Part shown: positions 33,069 to 41,139 of the stretch, one piece after another | How the letters are laid out: each line of letters starts with the position of its first letter | How positions within the stretch are numbered: position 1 is the first letter of the stretch | From: Polynucleobacter alcilacus | GTDB taxonomy: Bacteria; Pseudomonadota; Gammaproteobacteria; Burkholderiales; Burkholderiaceae | Reading direction: 5' to 3' | Length of the DNA stretch: 64,000 bases | NCBI RefSeq assembly: GCF_018881545.1 | Contig: NZ_JACVQD010000001.1 | Coordinates: 1 to 64,000, forward strand | The notes under the pieces: generated by a model | Databases searched by the model: none | Told to the model about the DNA's origin: nothing | Seen by the model: the letters and a program-made list of their open reading frames with translations, nothing else | Made by a program: the position numbers and the translations under genes

Positions 33069-33459
33069 TAAATACCCCAGCCATCCAATCTTTATTGACG
33101 ACGGGCTCAAATTGGCTATTAGGTGTCTTGTTATCGGAGACTATATTGCCACTACCTTTATTGCCTGAGAATTCTTTATATTCAATTGGACGGTAACTGA
33201 TCCCAGGGCAGTTATATTCGTTTAGACCAACAATAGAGTTGACTACCTGTTTGTTTGTTGGATTTAAACCAGGTTTTTTAAAATCTAGCATCGACATAAT
33301 TTGCGCTTTTTCTCCGCTATCTCGTATCGTATCTAAATCTACATAAACCACTATGAGATCATCTGAGCCTAATTCTTTCCACTCTGCATAAGCAGTATTA
33401 GTTAAAAATAATAATGCGATCACAATGGATGAGGTAAAAAAGGAGTTATATTTTTTCAT
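33046..33459 (-). CDS. Surface-adhesin-E-like secreted protein
   Basis: A clear signal peptide (MKKYNSFF... ending AYA, about 1-25) leads to EWKELGSDDLIVVYVDLDTIRDSGEKAQIMSMLDFKK. This tryptophan-strand-VYVDxxTI pattern is seen in the small surface-adhesin E (adhesin_E) family. Two cysteines (NEYNCPG, FNVVCQ) could form a disulfide. The name comes from a Haemophilus adhesin, and most relatives have no shown adhesive role. Overlaps the lipoprotein gene. Confidence 0.7.
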   Translation of the reverse strand: MKKYNSFFTSSIVIALLFLTNTAYAEWKELGSDDLIVVYVDLDTIRDSGEKAQIMSMLDFKKPGLNPTNKQVVNSIVGLNEYNCPGISYRPIEYKEFSGNKGSGNIVSDNKTPNSQFEPVVNKDWMAGVFNVVCQKK

Positions 33460-33499
33460 GTGTATTGATCCTAATTAGTTTAATCAGTGCTTATTTATA

Positions 33500-33525
33500 C
33501 CAAGATGATACTTTATACGTCTTGG
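33500..33525 (-). repeat. Inverted repeat downstream of the acylase gene
   Basis: CCAAGA (33500-33505) pairs with TCTTGG (33520-33525) in the 85-base gap between two minus-strand genes. It lacks a T-run on the minus strand, so termination is doubtful. Confidence 0.3.
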
Positions 33526-33544
33526 GGATCGGCCACGCGAAGTT

Positions 33545-36004
33545 CTACTTAATAGCCAATTCGAGTTGGCGCTTGGTATGTTCGGGCTTCATTTGCAAGG
33601 GTAGATTTTCATTCTTGGCCCATAGCGGGTTCATATTCCGATAGAACTTACTTTGAACCCAGCCAGATTGTCCTGTCTGATAGATGAATAGAGACTTCTC
33701 CAGATCAGAAAAATCATAAATCGTGCGCAAACTAGGTGCTTGGATGGTTGCGTAGGGGTTGCTGGATTTGAGCAATTCAGGTCTACCGACATTGATGGAA
33801 AATCCGTCCCCCGGAAAAGGCGTCTTAATATTGAAAGTTTCCCCAAGCAAGGGCACCTTGCTTAATGGGCGATGTTCAGAGATGGCGATATGGGCTTTAC
33901 CCCATGCCCATGTTTTAGGATCATTGCCGTATTGGCTGCTGAGATAGTCTAGCGCCTGATCAAAAGCATTATTTGAAGCATCACTACAGGATTCCACAGC
34001 AGGCGTTTTTAGATTGTCACACCAAGGGCTCTCGGGATTTTGTAGTGCAAGAATGAGTGAGTTTCTAAAACTACGTGAGCCATAGTTTTCAGTAAATAAA
34101 TAGCCTAAGCGCGAGAATAAATTCCGTGTAAGCTGATCAGCCCAGGCGTTAAAAATCAGGGCACCAGCGCTGTCTACTTTCATATCACCATCGAATGCCT
34201 TGCTGATCTCTAAAGCTTGAGGAGCGAGCTTATGGCTAGACTGACTAGCTTTAAATAAAGATAACAACGGAGTCGCACCTAAGGAAAGCGTATCTGCCTG
34301 CATGGTTTTCATGTCATTCGTATCATGGCTATTCCTAGATTTGATGAGTTCCACAATGCGGTCATATCTTGTTGGCATTTCCCAATCTCCTGTTAAGGGA
34401 TTTGGGTCGTTGACTGCAATGATCTTTTGATTGGCGGTGGCGATCCACCCTTGCTCTGGGTTATTGCTAGAGGGTAATTGATCAAAGGGTACATAGCCGT
34501 TCCAATCAAATTGCTTATCCCATCCCAGCGCAGGGGCCACACCATATAAGCCCTGATGTAATACGCGTTTCGGAGCAACGCCAGCTGCCTGATAGGCGAT
34601 ATTGCCTTCGATATCTGCCATCACCACGTTTTGCATGGGTGCATAGTTTTTATAGAGCGCCTCTTTCAAGGAATTGAGATCTTTGGCACGATTCATATCC
34701 AGCAAGCTGACAACAGATTGGTTCTCCAGATCTAGGGCAGTCCAGCGTAGCGCTAAAGCAAAGCGACTGGTGTCGATAGTGCGCTTAGCGCGGGCATAGG
34801 AGTCAGAGATGACTGGACCATGTCTGGTTTCCTTGACCAGAAAATGGAGTGAAGGTGAGCCCTTGATATCAATGATTTCTTGATGAACCTTGAACGGCAG
34901 ATAACCATCGGGGCCACGATACATACCCGGATTTGCAGGATCAATTTGTTCGATATATAAATCTTGAACATCAGGACCCGTGTTGGTGAAACTCCACGCT
35001 AATGTATCGGTTCTCCCTAAAACAACCGCAGGGATCCCAGGCAGCGTGGCACCAATCACATCCAAGCCTGGGGCATTGAGGTGGGCAAAGTACCAGATGG
35101 CAGGAGCGGATAAACCTAAATGAGGATCATTTGCCAATAAAGGCTTACCACTGGCTGTGAGCTTGCCACTTAAGGCCCAGTTATTCGAGCCAATCCCGTC
35201 TTTACCGCCCGGTAGTGCAATCGAGCTCAGTTCGGTAGAGGGAAGTTTCTTGGACTTGTCTTGTGCTGGGCCTGCATTGGGATTAAAGACTTTGAGATCT
35301 TGGTAGATTTTGGCAAAGTCCATATTACTAACGGGTTCACCTGCATCGTATGGAGGGGTAATCTCCCAGACTTGTTTGGTACTCAGAAATTGTGAGAGCT
35401 CTAAGCGTTGTAATTCTTTTTGCCAGTTACCGCCCAAATCGTAGGCCATCATTAACATCCAAGCAACACTATCCGTTGGAGACCAGTGACCTGGTTTTGA
35501 TCCCGTTAAAAAGTATTCGACGGGAAGCGCCCAAGCTAAATGCGCATTGCCAGCATTCACCCCATCAGCATAGGCTTGAAGCATTCGTTTGGCTGCTACA
35601 GGGTATCGATCAAATTGGCGTTCAGCAGCACGCTTGATACCAAGCGTACGAATAAAGCGATCAATACTAACGGTATCGTTACCTAGTATTTCAGATAGTC
35701 GGCCGCTGGCTAAACGGCGATTCATTTCGAGTTGCCATGAACGTTCAGAGGCATGTAAATACCCCAAGGCAAATACAGCATCAGTAGGGGAGTTTGCTTT
35801 GATATGGGGGATCTCTGCTTCATCAAAAGTAATCACTACTGAATCCCCCAGACCTTTGATGACCCGTTTACCGGAAGGACTGGTTTTAGCTGAATAGAGA
35901 TAGGCAATAGTGGCAAGCAGACAGATCACGCAGGCTAAGCCACCTACCCAAAAGAGGAGGCGCAAAAACTGACCAAGAACAGTCTGATTACGAGGGGATT
36001 TCAT
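33545..36004 (-). CDS. Penicillin acylase family (Ntn hydrolase), possible AHL acylase
   Basis: This 819-residue precursor has an N-terminal membrane or signal segment (about 15-38). The order is alpha chain, spacer, then beta chain starting at S273 in IGSNNWALSG, the expected autocatalytic nucleophile. Further marks are LANDPHLGLSAPAIWY, GRTDTLAWSFTNTGPDVQDLY and a C-terminal YGSRSFRN. The family hydrolyses amides such as penicillins, acyl-homoserine lactones and aculeacin-type lipopeptides. Sequence by eye does not separate these. It would act in the periplasm. No quorum-sensing genes are adjacent. Confidence 0.9.
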   Translation of the reverse strand: MKSPRNQTVLGQFLRLLFWVGGLACVICLLATIAYLYSAKTSPSGKRVIKGLGDSVVITFDEAEIPHIKANSPTDAVFALGYLHASERSWQLEMNRRLASGRLSEILGNDTVSIDRFIRTLGIKRAAERQFDRYPVAAKRMLQAYADGVNAGNAHLAWALPVEYFLTGSKPGHWSPTDSVAWMLMMAYDLGGNWQKELQRLELSQFLSTKQVWEITPPYDAGEPVSNMDFAKIYQDLKVFNPNAGPAQDKSKKLPSTELSSIALPGGKDGIGSNNWALSGKLTASGKPLLANDPHLGLSAPAIWYFAHLNAPGLDVIGATLPGIPAVVLGRTDTLAWSFTNTGPDVQDLYIEQIDPANPGMYRGPDGYLPFKVHQEIIDIKGSPSLHFLVKETRHGPVISDSYARAKRTIDTSRFALALRWTALDLENQSVVSLLDMNRAKDLNSLKEALYKNYAPMQNVVMADIEGNIAYQAAGVAPKRVLHQGLYGVAPALGWDKQFDWNGYVPFDQLPSSNNPEQGWIATANQKIIAVNDPNPLTGDWEMPTRYDRIVELIKSRNSHDTNDMKTMQADTLSLGATPLLSLFKASQSSHKLAPQALEISKAFDGDMKVDSAGALIFNAWADQLTRNLFSRLGYLFTENYGSRSFRNSLILALQNPESPWCDNLKTPAVESCSDASNNAFDQALDYLSSQYGNDPKTWAWGKAHIAISEHRPLSKVPLLGETFNIKTPFPGDGFSINVGRPELLKSSNPYATIQAPSLRTIYDFSDLEKSLFIYQTGQSGWVQSKFYRNMNPLWAKNENLPLQMKPEHTKRQLELAIK

Positions 36005-36085
36005 GAGGGTAGTTTAGTGGTTTTGCTGAATTGAGCCCTAGCTCTGGGCAGTTAGCGCTTCCCGAGTCTTTCTGGGCTCGCGTGC

Positions 36086-36091
36086 TAAAAT
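36086..36091 (+). promoter_or_regulatory. Candidate extended -10 of the tRNA-Leu promoter
   Basis: TGC-TAAAAT (36083-36091) is an extended -10 sequence lying about 40 bases before the tRNA-Leu-like remnant and 110 before the intact tRNA. The -35 region is not obvious. Confidence 0.35.
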
Positions 36092-36136
36092 TTCGTCTGT
36101 CTTGATTTATTTAGCGCAGCTTTATTGCTAGTGCGA

Positions 36137-36193
36137 GCCCCAGTGGCGAAATCGGTAGACAAAGTAGATTTAAATTTATTTAACTCTGCAAAA
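36137..36193 (+). pseudogene. Truncated tRNA-Leu remnant (5' half)
   Basis: GCCCCAG and TGGCGAAATCGGTAGAC (36137-36160) look like the acceptor 5' strand and D-arm of a bacterial tRNA-Leu. They match TGGCGGAATCGGTATAC of the intact tRNA that starts at 36200. The following AAGTAGATTTAAATTTATTT keeps a weak TTTAAA where CTTAAAA would be the anticodon loop. No variable arm, T-arm or CCA follows. It is probably a decayed tandem copy, transcribed ahead of the working gene. Confidence 0.65.
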
Positions 36194-36199
36194 GCAAGA

Positions 36200-36286
36200 G
36201 CGAGTGTGGCGGAATCGGTATACGCACAAGACTTAAAATCTTGCGCCCGTAAGGGATTGAGGGTTCAAGTCCCTCCACTCGCACCA
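36200..36286 (+). tRNA. tRNA-Leu (anticodon UAA)
   Basis: The acceptor stem GCGAGTG pairs with CACTCGC, followed by A and an encoded CCA (36284-36286). The anticodon arm CAAGA-CTTAAAA-TCTTG has TAA in the loop, reading UUA/UUG. A long variable arm (CGCCCGTAAGGGAT region) and GGTTCAAGTCC T-arm confirm class II tRNA-Leu. Length 87. Confidence 0.97.
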
Positions 36287-36305
36287 ATAATGTAAGCTTT
36301 TCCTC

Positions 36306-36776
36306 ATGAAGATTTTGAGAAGACTCTATCTAATAATCCCCTTATTGCTTTGCTCAACTACTTCTGTGATGGGGCAATCCATTTTCTTTGATTGCAAAAG
36401 AACAGAAAAGGATTTTGTTGAAGAGTATGGAATGAAAATTACGCTTGCCTCAAAGACTCAAAAGGCAAAAGTATTTTTGGATGATCGGGATTTGGATCAG
36501 TCCGATGCCTTTGGAACGCAAGTTGTGAAGAGTGTCACTCTTGCCCGCCCAAATATTTTCATTGTGCTAGAAGCCAGTTTCCCGCCTGAGGAACTCATGG
36601 GTACTTCTTATTCCGCCGGCACTGTTTCAACGCAAATTACGCTTGATCCAGTTACTGGCAAACTCAAAAAAGTAGAAAAAATCCAAGGCGGTATTCTCGG
36701 CGCATCTCTAGGAAATGGCACTCACGTCAGTGAAGAAATCTGCTTACCCGCCAAAATCCCTTTTAAACCTCAATAG
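36306..36776 (+). CDS. Hypothetical secreted protein
   Basis: This 156-residue protein has a clear signal peptide (MKILRRLYLIIPLLLCSTTSVMGQ). The mature part is a beta-rich, one-domain protein with two cysteines (FFDCKRTE near the start, EEICLPA near the end) that may form a disulfide. I do not recognise the family. It starts 20 bases after tRNA-Leu and is convergent with exbD (4-base gap). Confidence 0.65.
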   Translation: MKILRRLYLIIPLLLCSTTSVMGQSIFFDCKRTEKDFVEEYGMKITLASKTQKAKVFLDDRDLDQSDAFGTQVVKSVTLARPNIFIVLEASFPPEELMGTSYSAGTVSTQITLDPVTGKLKKVEKIQGGILGASLGNGTHVSEEICLPAKIPFKPQ

Positions 36777-36779
36777 GAT

Positions 36780-37193
36780 TTAGTCTGGCTCTGTTACAAA
36801 TCCAAGTTTAGTTAGGCCCGCGCGGCGCGATGCTGCTAATACTTGCGCTACATATTCATATTTGACAGACTTATCCGCGCGTAAATTAATTTCCGGTTGT
36901 GGATCTTTTCCAGCAGCTTTTTCTGCATAGCCATCAAAGGTCTTTAAATCAATTGCGGTGCTATTCCAAAAGATTTGGCCTTTAGCATCAATCGATACCT
37001 GTACTGATTCGGGTTTGACTTCATTGCGCACGCTATTCGCCTTTGGAAGTTCAACTTTGACTGCTTGCTGGATCACTGGAAGGGTGATGATGAAAATAAT
37101 CAACAACACCAACATGACGTCAACCATCGGCGTCATATTGATTTCTGCCATGATGGCGTCATCACTCTGGTCTTCTTTAATATGAAAAGACAT
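36780..37193 (-). CDS. exbD: ExbD biopolymer transport protein
   Basis: This 137-residue protein has one N-terminal membrane helix. The essential membrane aspartate is in INMTPMVDVMLVLLIIFIIT, and a periplasmic domain ends RRAGLTKLGFVTEP. It uses proton motive force with ExbB to energise TonB-dependent outer-membrane receptors. It is last in the tonB-exbB-exbD run, 2 bases after exbB. Confidence 0.96.
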   Translation of the reverse strand: MSFHIKEDQSDDAIMAEINMTPMVDVMLVLLIIFIITLPVIQQAVKVELPKANSVRNEVKPESVQVSIDAKGQIFWNSTAIDLKTFDGYAEKAAGKDPQPEINLRADKSVKYEYVAQVLAASRRAGLTKLGFVTEPD

Positions 37194-37195
37194 AC

Positions 37196-37888
37196 TTATT
37201 CTCCGGAGTCCACGCGTGCACCAGTAACAAAGTACGCTAGCAAGTCGTTACCAAAGCGATTCAGGTCGGCTACCAGTAATTTATTTGCACGGTTGATGGC
37301 GTTAAATCCGAGTACTGCAGGGATCGCAACTGCTAGTCCTAAAGCCGTCATGATGAGTGCTTCACCAATTGGGCCAGCGACTTGGTCAATATGAGCACTA
37401 CCAGAGCTACTAATCGAGATCAAGGCATGGTAAATACCCCATACGGTACCAAACAAGCCAATAAACGGTGCGACGGCACCAGTAGAGCCCAAGAAAGTCA
37501 GTCCTTTTTGTAAACCTGCGGCAATAGCATCGACACTATTCTTCAGACTGCGAGCCATCCACTCAGAGTAATTGAGTGTTTGTAACAGTTCGCGATGATT
37601 GGCCGATTGGCTTTGGTGATGGGTTGATGCGCCCGCTGCCGATTTAGCAATGTGATAGTAAGGATTATTTGCTTGATGGGTAAAAGCATGCAAGCCTTGT
37701 TCGTAAGAAGTGGCGCGCCAGAACACATCGAGTTCTGGTTTAAGTTTGCGCAGATTGCGTAAGTCCCAGAAGCGGGTTAGCAAAATCACCCAAGTAATGA
37801 TTGAGCAGGTCAGAAGTGCAAGTGCTACAAAGCGGGTAATGAAATCGCCTTCGATCCAAAGATTTGCTATGCCAAATGGTGTATTCAT
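37196..37888 (-). CDS. exbB: ExbB/TolQ-type proton channel subunit
   Basis: This 230-residue protein has three membrane segments (about 17-40, 130-150, 170-195). It carries the family sequence FLGSTGAVAPFIGLFGTVWGIYHALISI and GPIGEALIMTALGLAVAIPAVLGFN. It forms the proton channel with ExbD. It starts 5 bases after tonB and ends 2 bases before exbD. Confidence 0.96.
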   Translation of the reverse strand: MNTPFGIANLWIEGDFITRFVALALLTCSIITWVILLTRFWDLRNLRKLKPELDVFWRATSYEQGLHAFTHQANNPYYHIAKSAAGASTHHQSQSANHRELLQTLNYSEWMARSLKNSVDAIAAGLQKGLTFLGSTGAVAPFIGLFGTVWGIYHALISISSSGSAHIDQVAGPIGEALIMTALGLAVAIPAVLGFNAINRANKLLVADLNRFGNDLLAYFVTGARVDSGE

Positions 37889-37893
37889 AATGA

Positions 37894-38583
37894 TTAGTTC
37901 TTGAGGTTAAATTTGATTAAAAGGTTGGTAGAAATTCTTTGGGGTGTTCCATTTACTAAAAAAGGTTGGAAGCGATAGCGCCTTCCAATTTCACTTGCTG
38001 CACGATCAAGTCTTGGGAAGGTACTTGATTGTAATAAAGCGATATCTTCGACACTCCCGGTTTCATCAATAATTAAACGCACTACCACTGCACCTTGCTC
38101 ACCCGATCTCTTTGAGAATGAGGGATAGTAGGCATCAGCATCGGGTTGATAGACCACAACGAGTTTACCAATATCAGTCTGAATCGGCGTACCACTAGTG
38201 CCCCCTGCAGAAGAAGGGGCTACAGCAGCATTTTGTGGCTGAGATTCACTCTTAGCCTCAGATTGCTTTTGGGGTGGTGTAGGTTGTTGGGCTGGAGTCT
38301 GGGGAGAAACAGGCTTTGGTAAAGGCTTTTCCTCAACCGGTTTCTTAGGCTCTTCCTTCGGCTTTGGTGGAGTTGCGGCTGGAGCTTGCTGACTCTTCTG
38401 AGCGGGCTCAGGACTAACTAAGTTGACGGCAACCCGCTCATCATCTGTTTTAGTGGATGGTGAAGTCCAGTGCAAAAAGTCTAAAGCAGGCAATATATGC
38501 AATACCAGAACAATGCAAATAATGATTCGTTCTGATTTAGTGAACGGCATGTGCAAATCTATTTTTTGCAGTAAGGTGCTCAT
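37894..38583 (-). CDS. tonB: TonB energy transducer
   Basis: This 229-residue protein has one N-terminal membrane anchor (about 18-38). A Pro/Lys/Glu-rich periplasm-spanning region (PPKPKEEPKKPVEEKPLPKPVSP) leads to a C-terminal TonB domain (YYPSFSKRSGEQGAVVVRLIIDETGSVEDIALLQSS, GRRYRFQPFLVNG). It couples ExbBD to outer-membrane siderophore, haem or vitamin B12 receptors. Its ATG overlaps the murI stop (ATGA). Confidence 0.93.
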   Translation of the reverse strand: MSTLLQKIDLHMPFTKSERIIICIVLVLHILPALDFLHWTSPSTKTDDERVAVNLVSPEPAQKSQQAPAATPPKPKEEPKKPVEEKPLPKPVSPQTPAQQPTPPQKQSEAKSESQPQNAAVAPSSAGGTSGTPIQTDIGKLVVVYQPDADAYYPSFSKRSGEQGAVVVRLIIDETGSVEDIALLQSSTFPRLDRAASEIGRRYRFQPFLVNGTPQRISTNLLIKFNLKN

Positions 38584-39386
38584 GCAATTTCGCCTAAGCG
38601 TTTTGAGCTAATGAAATGGGATTGCAGGTCACTGAACATCAAATCTTTTGCCATTCCCAGAAGTAAGGATTCGTTTTTGCTGCTGATGAATATTACTGTA
38701 CCGCGACCTTGAGATTGCAAGTCTTGATCTCGGTTTTCTATTTGACGCTGCAGTTGCTTGACTACGGCTTCGCTGGTGTCAACTAAGGTAATAGAGTCAC
38801 CTAATAGCTTGCGAATGGCTTTTCTTAAAAAGGGGTAGTGGGTACAACCCAGCACCAAGGTATCGGCACCGGCATCCAGGATCGGCGCTAGATGCTGACC
38901 TAGTAAGTCTAAAGCCTCTGCGCTATCTGCTTTGCCAGCTTCAATTAAGGGCACCAGACCTGCGCCAGATTGTTTAATGACGTGACAATTTTCAGGCAGG
39001 GTTGCAAGTAGGGCATTGAACTTATCACTCTTTAGGGTGGCTTCAGTCGCCAATACCCCAACAATGCCATTTTTGGTTTGCATTGCTGCTGGCTTAATTC
39101 CGGGCTCAACGCCAATAATTGGAATTTCCAGTTCAGCACGGATTTGTTTAATTGCTTGCGCAGTGGCGGTATTGCAAGCAATCACAATCGCATCACAGCC
39201 ATTGCTAGCTAAGTACTTACACAAGACCATACTTCGGCCTGCAATCCAGTCGCTGGACTTTTCACCATAAGGCGCATTGGCAGAATCGGCAAGATAGATG
39301 TAGTCATGCTGGGGAAGCTGACGCAGAGCCTCATCCAAAATGGATAAGCCGCCAACGCCAGAATCAAAAACCCCAATGAGTGCCAA
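38580..39386 (-). CDS. murI: Glutamate racemase
   Basis: This 268-residue enzyme converts L- to D-glutamate for peptidoglycan. FDSGVGGLSIL near the N-terminus, VIACNTATA with the first catalytic Cys, and LGCTHYPFL with the second are all intact. It lies 22 bases downstream of the fumarase gene and overlaps tonB, so it may be co-transcribed with both. Confidence 0.96.
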   Translation of the reverse strand: MALIGVFDSGVGGLSILDEALRQLPQHDYIYLADSANAPYGEKSSDWIAGRSMVLCKYLASNGCDAIVIACNTATAQAIKQIRAELEIPIIGVEPGIKPAAMQTKNGIVGVLATEATLKSDKFNALLATLPENCHVIKQSGAGLVPLIEAGKADSAEALDLLGQHLAPILDAGADTLVLGCTHYPFLRKAIRKLLGDSITLVDTSEAVVKQLQRQIENRDQDLQSQGRGTVIFISSKNESLLLGMAKDLMFSDLQSHFISSKRLGEIA

Positions 39387-39408
39387 TGTGAAAGCGATCT
39401 AAGGCTAA

Positions 39409-40932
39409 TTAAATAATCTTGACTGGAATACCAGCAATTTTTGCCTGCCATTCTTTAGGGCCAGTCTGATGCATCGAGATGCCTTCGGAATTCACGGCCA
39501 CTGTTACCGGCATGTCTTTAACATCGAACTCATAAATGGCTTCCATGCCCAAGTCAGCAAAGCCCACTACTTTCGCAGACTGAATTGCTTTCGATACTAA
39601 GTAAGCGGCACCACCAACGGCCATGAGATAGGCTGATTTATGTTTCTTAATTGCCTCAATGGCTTCAGGCCCACGCTCAGCTTTACCGATCATTGATATC
39701 AACCCAGTCTTCGCGAGCATCATCTCGGTGAACTTATCCATCCGCGTAGAAGTAGTAGGACCCGCTGGCCCAACTGCCTCATCACGGACAGGGTCGACTG
39801 GACCAACGTAGTAAATCACGCGATCCTTAAAGCTCACTGGTAATTCTTCGCCTTTGGCCAGCATATCTTGGATCCGTTTATGTGCCGCATCGCGACCAGT
39901 CAAAATCTTGCCGTTCAATAACAAAGTCTCACCAGGTTTCCAACTGGCTACTTCAGCAGCAGTGAGAGTATCTAAATTCACGCGCTTGGATTTTTGAACA
40001 TCAGGAGTCCAGGTGACATCTGGCCAATCGGATAGGGAGGGTTTCTCTAACTTGGCCGGGCCATCGCCGTGCAAATGGAAATGGATGTGACGGGTTGCTG
40101 CACAGTTTGGGATCATGGCTACTGGCAGAGAGGCTGCGTGAGTTGGGTATTCCAGGATCTTGACATCAAGGACAGTAGTCAAACCACCAAGACCTTGCGC
40201 GCCAATCCCTAATTTATTAACCTTGTCATAAATTTCAAGACGCAGCTCTTCAGCACGCGTTTTTGCACCACGAACGATGAGTTCTTGAATATCTACAGGA
40301 CCCATTAAAGATTCTTTAGCCATGAGCATGGCTTTTTCTGGAGTGCCACCAATACCGATGCCTAAGATACCGGGAGGGCACCAGCCAGCACCCATGGTGG
40401 GGACAGTTTTGACAACCCAATCGACAACCGAGTCTGAAGGATTGAGCATCACCATCTTGGCTTTGTTTTCCGAACCACCTCCTTTGGCAGCGCAGATGAC
40501 TTCGACATCATCTCCGGGAACGATTTCATAATGAATTACAGCAGGGGTGTTATCACCAGTATTGCTGCGTTTGCCTGCAGGGTCAGCCAAGACTGAAGCA
40601 CGGAGCGTATTGTCTGGATTGAGGTAAGCACGGCGTACTCCTTCATTCACCATGTCGCTGACACTCATCGTCGCATCAGGCCATTGCACATTCATGCCCA
40701 CTTTTAGGAATACCACTGCAATACCGGTGTCTTGGCACATCGGGCGATGGCCCTCGGCACACATCCGGCTATTGGTCAGGATTTGGGCAATCGCATCTTT
40801 CGCGCCATGACCTTGCTCGAGCTCATAAGCTCTGCCAAGAGCAGCAATGAAGTCCTTTGGGTGATAGTAAGAAATGAACTGGAAAGCATCGGCAACGCTT
40901 TGAATGAGGTCGTTTTGTTTGATATTGGTCAT
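39409..40932 (-). CDS. Class I (iron-sulfur) fumarate hydratase
   Basis: The ATG at 40932 is preferred over a GTG 21 bases upstream; GGAAATAAG lies between them. This 507-residue fused alpha/beta class I fumarase has CQDTGIAVVFLKVG, KGGGSENKAKM, and IPNCAATRHIHFHLHG, which supplies cluster-ligand and catalytic residues. It ends with a beta domain, VGPAGPTTSTRMDKF and DMGMEAIYEF-like sequence. It hydrates fumarate to malate in the TCA cycle and needs an oxygen-sensitive [4Fe-4S] cluster. It is first in a minus-strand run through murI and tonB-exbBD. Confidence 0.93.
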   Translation of the reverse strand: MTNIKQNDLIQSVADAFQFISYYHPKDFIAALGRAYELEQGHGAKDAIAQILTNSRMCAEGHRPMCQDTGIAVVFLKVGMNVQWPDATMSVSDMVNEGVRRAYLNPDNTLRASVLADPAGKRSNTGDNTPAVIHYEIVPGDDVEVICAAKGGGSENKAKMVMLNPSDSVVDWVVKTVPTMGAGWCPPGILGIGIGGTPEKAMLMAKESLMGPVDIQELIVRGAKTRAEELRLEIYDKVNKLGIGAQGLGGLTTVLDVKILEYPTHAASLPVAMIPNCAATRHIHFHLHGDGPAKLEKPSLSDWPDVTWTPDVQKSKRVNLDTLTAAEVASWKPGETLLLNGKILTGRDAAHKRIQDMLAKGEELPVSFKDRVIYYVGPVDPVRDEAVGPAGPTTSTRMDKFTEMMLAKTGLISMIGKAERGPEAIEAIKKHKSAYLMAVGGAAYLVSKAIQSAKVVGFADLGMEAIYEFDVKDMPVTVAVNSEGISMHQTGPKEWQAKIAGIPVKII

Positions 40933-41139
40933 CGTTTTTTGGCTTATTTCCACATTAATAGTAAGGTTTCGCCTATTTTAAGGGTTTGCCATAGAGCACA
41001 TCCCGAGTGTTTTCACTTATCTTCTATGGTTCTAGGGGTGTAAACCCCCCATTTTGCGATATTTTCGCGCTTTTGTATTTGTTATTAAGCAGTTATTAGT
41101 TTATGAGTCGATTGATTATTAAAAAGAGGGCTGTGTAGC

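Noticed and set aside
32677..33168. Plus-strand open frame over the lipoprotein gene
   Set aside because: No ribosome site or domain. The minus-strand frame has a clear lipobox and follows the gene order.
41034..41047. GGGG-TGTAAA-CCCC as a terminator or riboswitch before acs
   Set aside because: It lies in a divergent promoter region where no transcript should end, and is too short for a riboswitch.
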